Position numbers and translations under genes: made by a program
Source of the DNA: Promethearchaeota archaeon
Lineage (GTDB): Archaea > Asgardarchaeota > Lokiarchaeia > Sigynarchaeales > SOKP01
Length of the DNA stretch: 8,231 bases
Direction of reading: 5' to 3'
NCBI GenBank assembly: GCA_014729315.1
Contig: WJKD01000972.1
Span: forward strand, 1 to 8,231
Notes under the pieces: model-generated
Told to the model about the DNA's origin: nothing
The model's database searches: none
Seen by the model: only the letters and a program-made list of their open reading frames with translations
Part shown: positions 7,046 to 8,231 of the stretch, piece after piece
How the letters are laid out: each line of letters begins with the position of its first letter
Numbering within the stretch: the first letter of the stretch is position 1

Positions 7046-8231
7046 ATGGATTTTAATAATTTTTGTGACCGTGAGCAAGAAAAAGAGTTGATTATCATGA
7101 CTGAAAATGAACGAGAAAGGTGGGTTGTTACAAGCGCATGGCCTTATGTGAATGCTATCCCGCATTTGGGTAATCTTATAGGAAGTGTGCTATCCGCGGA
7201 TGTATTTGCTCGCTTTCTTAGATTAAGAGGTGACGAAGTAGTCTTTGTTTCTGGTTCAGATGCTCACGGTACCCCCGTTGCGGTTGCGGCAAGAAGAAAT
7301 AACATTTCTGCTGAAGAACTGGCAATGAAAAACCATGGTATTATTAAGAATCTATTTAAAAAATGGGACATCTCTTATGATAACTATACTCATACCCATA
7401 ATCCTACACATATCAATTTTACTCAAGATTTTTACCTTGATGTTCAAAAGAATGGATATGTATCTGAAAAAGAAATAGAAACCCTCTATTGTAAACACGA
7501 TAACTTATATCTTCCTGATAGATTCGTTGAGGGTGAATGTCCCCATTGTAAAGATGAAAAAGCTCGTGGTGATCAGTGTGATAATTGTCAAAAACTGTTA
7601 ACTCCTTTAGAATTAATAAATCCAAAGTGCGCTATCTGTGGAAATACTCCTGAAATAAAAACTACTAAGCATTGGTATATGGATTTTCCAAAGCTTCAGC
7701 ATAAGCTTAAAGAACTTATCGAAAATAATAAGATTATTCCTCAAAACGCTCGCACTATGTGTTTAAACAGTATTAAAGAGGGAATACCCGAGCGTGCAAT
7801 TACGCGGGACTTAGAATGGGGAATTCCCGCACCTTTTGAGAGCGCTGAAAATAAGAGTATTTACGTTTGGTTTGAAGCAGTGTTAGGCTATGTTTCCGCT
7901 GTAAAAGAATGGGCTGAAAAGATTAAAAAAGAGCCCAAAAAATTTGATTATTTTTGGAAGGATAAAGATACAAAAACAGTATATTTCATCGGAAAAGATA
8001 ACATTATTTTCCACTTAATCGTATTTCCTGGATTGCTAATGGCCTATAATGAGGATAAATCTCAAGACCAAAAATTGGTACTTCCCTATAATGTATCTTC
8101 CACGGAATTTTTAATGTACGAAAATGATAAATTTTCCAAGTCAAGAGGCGTTGGTATCTGGATCGACGACGCTTTAAAACTGGCTCCTTTAGATTATTGG
8201 AGATTTAATTTAGTTTACAATAGACCAGAAA
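7046..8231 (+). CDS. metG: Methionyl-tRNA synthetase, N-terminal part (partial, runs off the right edge)
   Basis: This class I synthetase charges tRNA-Met with methionine in the cytosol. Counting from the ATG at 7097, the visible part has the HIGH-type motif as H23-L-G-N26, the KMSKS-type loop as KFSKS at 345-349, GSDAHGTP, the methionine-pocket region around YVWFEAV, and YFIGKDNIIFH. The zinc insertion has a complete four-Cys knuckle (C148, C151, C161, C164) nested in a second knuckle with C132, C178, C181 and probably H134 or D135. This resembles the archaeal type with two knuckles. About 378-395 codons are visible, and the anticodon-binding part lies beyond the window. Two in-frame starts are possible: ATG 7046, favoured by TATA spacing, adds a charged 17-residue extension; ATG 7097 fits the usual family N-terminus better. 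The first in-frame stop upstream is at 7004. Confidence 0.95.
   Translation, partial: MDFNNFCDREQEKELIIMTENERERWVVTSAWPYVNAIPHLGNLIGSVLSADVFARFLRLRGDEVVFVSGSDAHGTPVAVAARRNNISAEELAMKNHGIIKNLFKKWDISYDNYTHTHNPTHINFTQDFYLDVQKNGYVSEKEIETLYCKHDNLYLPDRFVEGECPHCKDEKARGDQCDNCQKLLTPLELINPKCAICGNTPEIKTTKHWYMDFPKLQHKLKELIENNKIIPQNARTMCLNSIKEGIPERAITRDLEWGIPAPFESAENKSIYVWFEAVLGYVSAVKEWAEKIKKEPKKFDYFWKDKDTKTVYFIGKDNIIFHLIVFPGLLMAYNEDKSQDQKLVLPYNVSSTEFLMYENDKFSKSRGVGIWIDDALKLAPLDYWRFNLVYNRPE

Noticed and set aside
7014..7091. Tiny upstream frames before metG (ATG 7014-7028; TTG 7029-7091, with a hydrophobic stretch)
   Set aside because: Too short to support; the second overlaps the probable metG N-terminus and both would lie at or before the predicted transcription start.
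1..8231. CRISPR arrays, tRNA/rRNA genes, insertion sequences or prophage
   Set aside because: No regularly spaced repeats, cloverleaf-like segments, transposase motifs or terminal inverted repeats were seen on either strand.

Overview
The window is an AT-rich stretch that looks archaeal, most likely from an Asgard (Promethearchaeota) genome. Evidence for an archaeon: TATA-like boxes lie roughly 30-35 bp upstream of several starts, with no obvious Shine-Dalgarno sequences; T-rich tracts follow gene ends; the methionyl-tRNA synthetase has archaeal/eukaryotic-type zinc knuckles; and there is a giant type I surface protein packed with N-glycosylation sequons. The Asgard placement is an inference from this style of surface protein together with a von Willebrand A (VWA) protein carrying two RING/PHD-like zinc domains. 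It needs a database comparison.

Layout. Positions 1-4171 (minus strand) hold the first 1390 codons of a huge secreted, membrane-anchored protein: N-terminal signal peptide, about 1,270 residues of beta-sandwich-like ectodomain, one transmembrane helix, then a highly charged cytoplasmic tail that runs off the left edge. A 105-bp divergent promoter region (4172-4276) separates it from the plus-strand genes. It contains a 14-bp exact direct repeat and a 16-bp perfect palindrome. The plus strand then carries an M20 zinc peptidase/deacylase (4277-5635), a VWA protein with two C4HC3 zinc domains (5724-6905) and the first half of methionyl-tRNA synthetase (7046 to the right edge).

The three plus-strand genes are co-directional, but each gap holds T-rich terminator-like sequence, and the VWA and metG genes each have a TATA-like box. 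They are probably separate transcription units rather than one operon, and no shared pathway is evident. The surface protein and the M20 enzyme share a divergent promoter and might be co-regulated. No RNA genes, CRISPR arrays, insertion sequences or att sites were seen, and no gap between genes exceeds about 150 bp. The most unusual item is the VWA-double-zinc-domain protein, whose architecture recalls eukaryotic VWA-RING and TFIIH p44/Ssl1 proteins.
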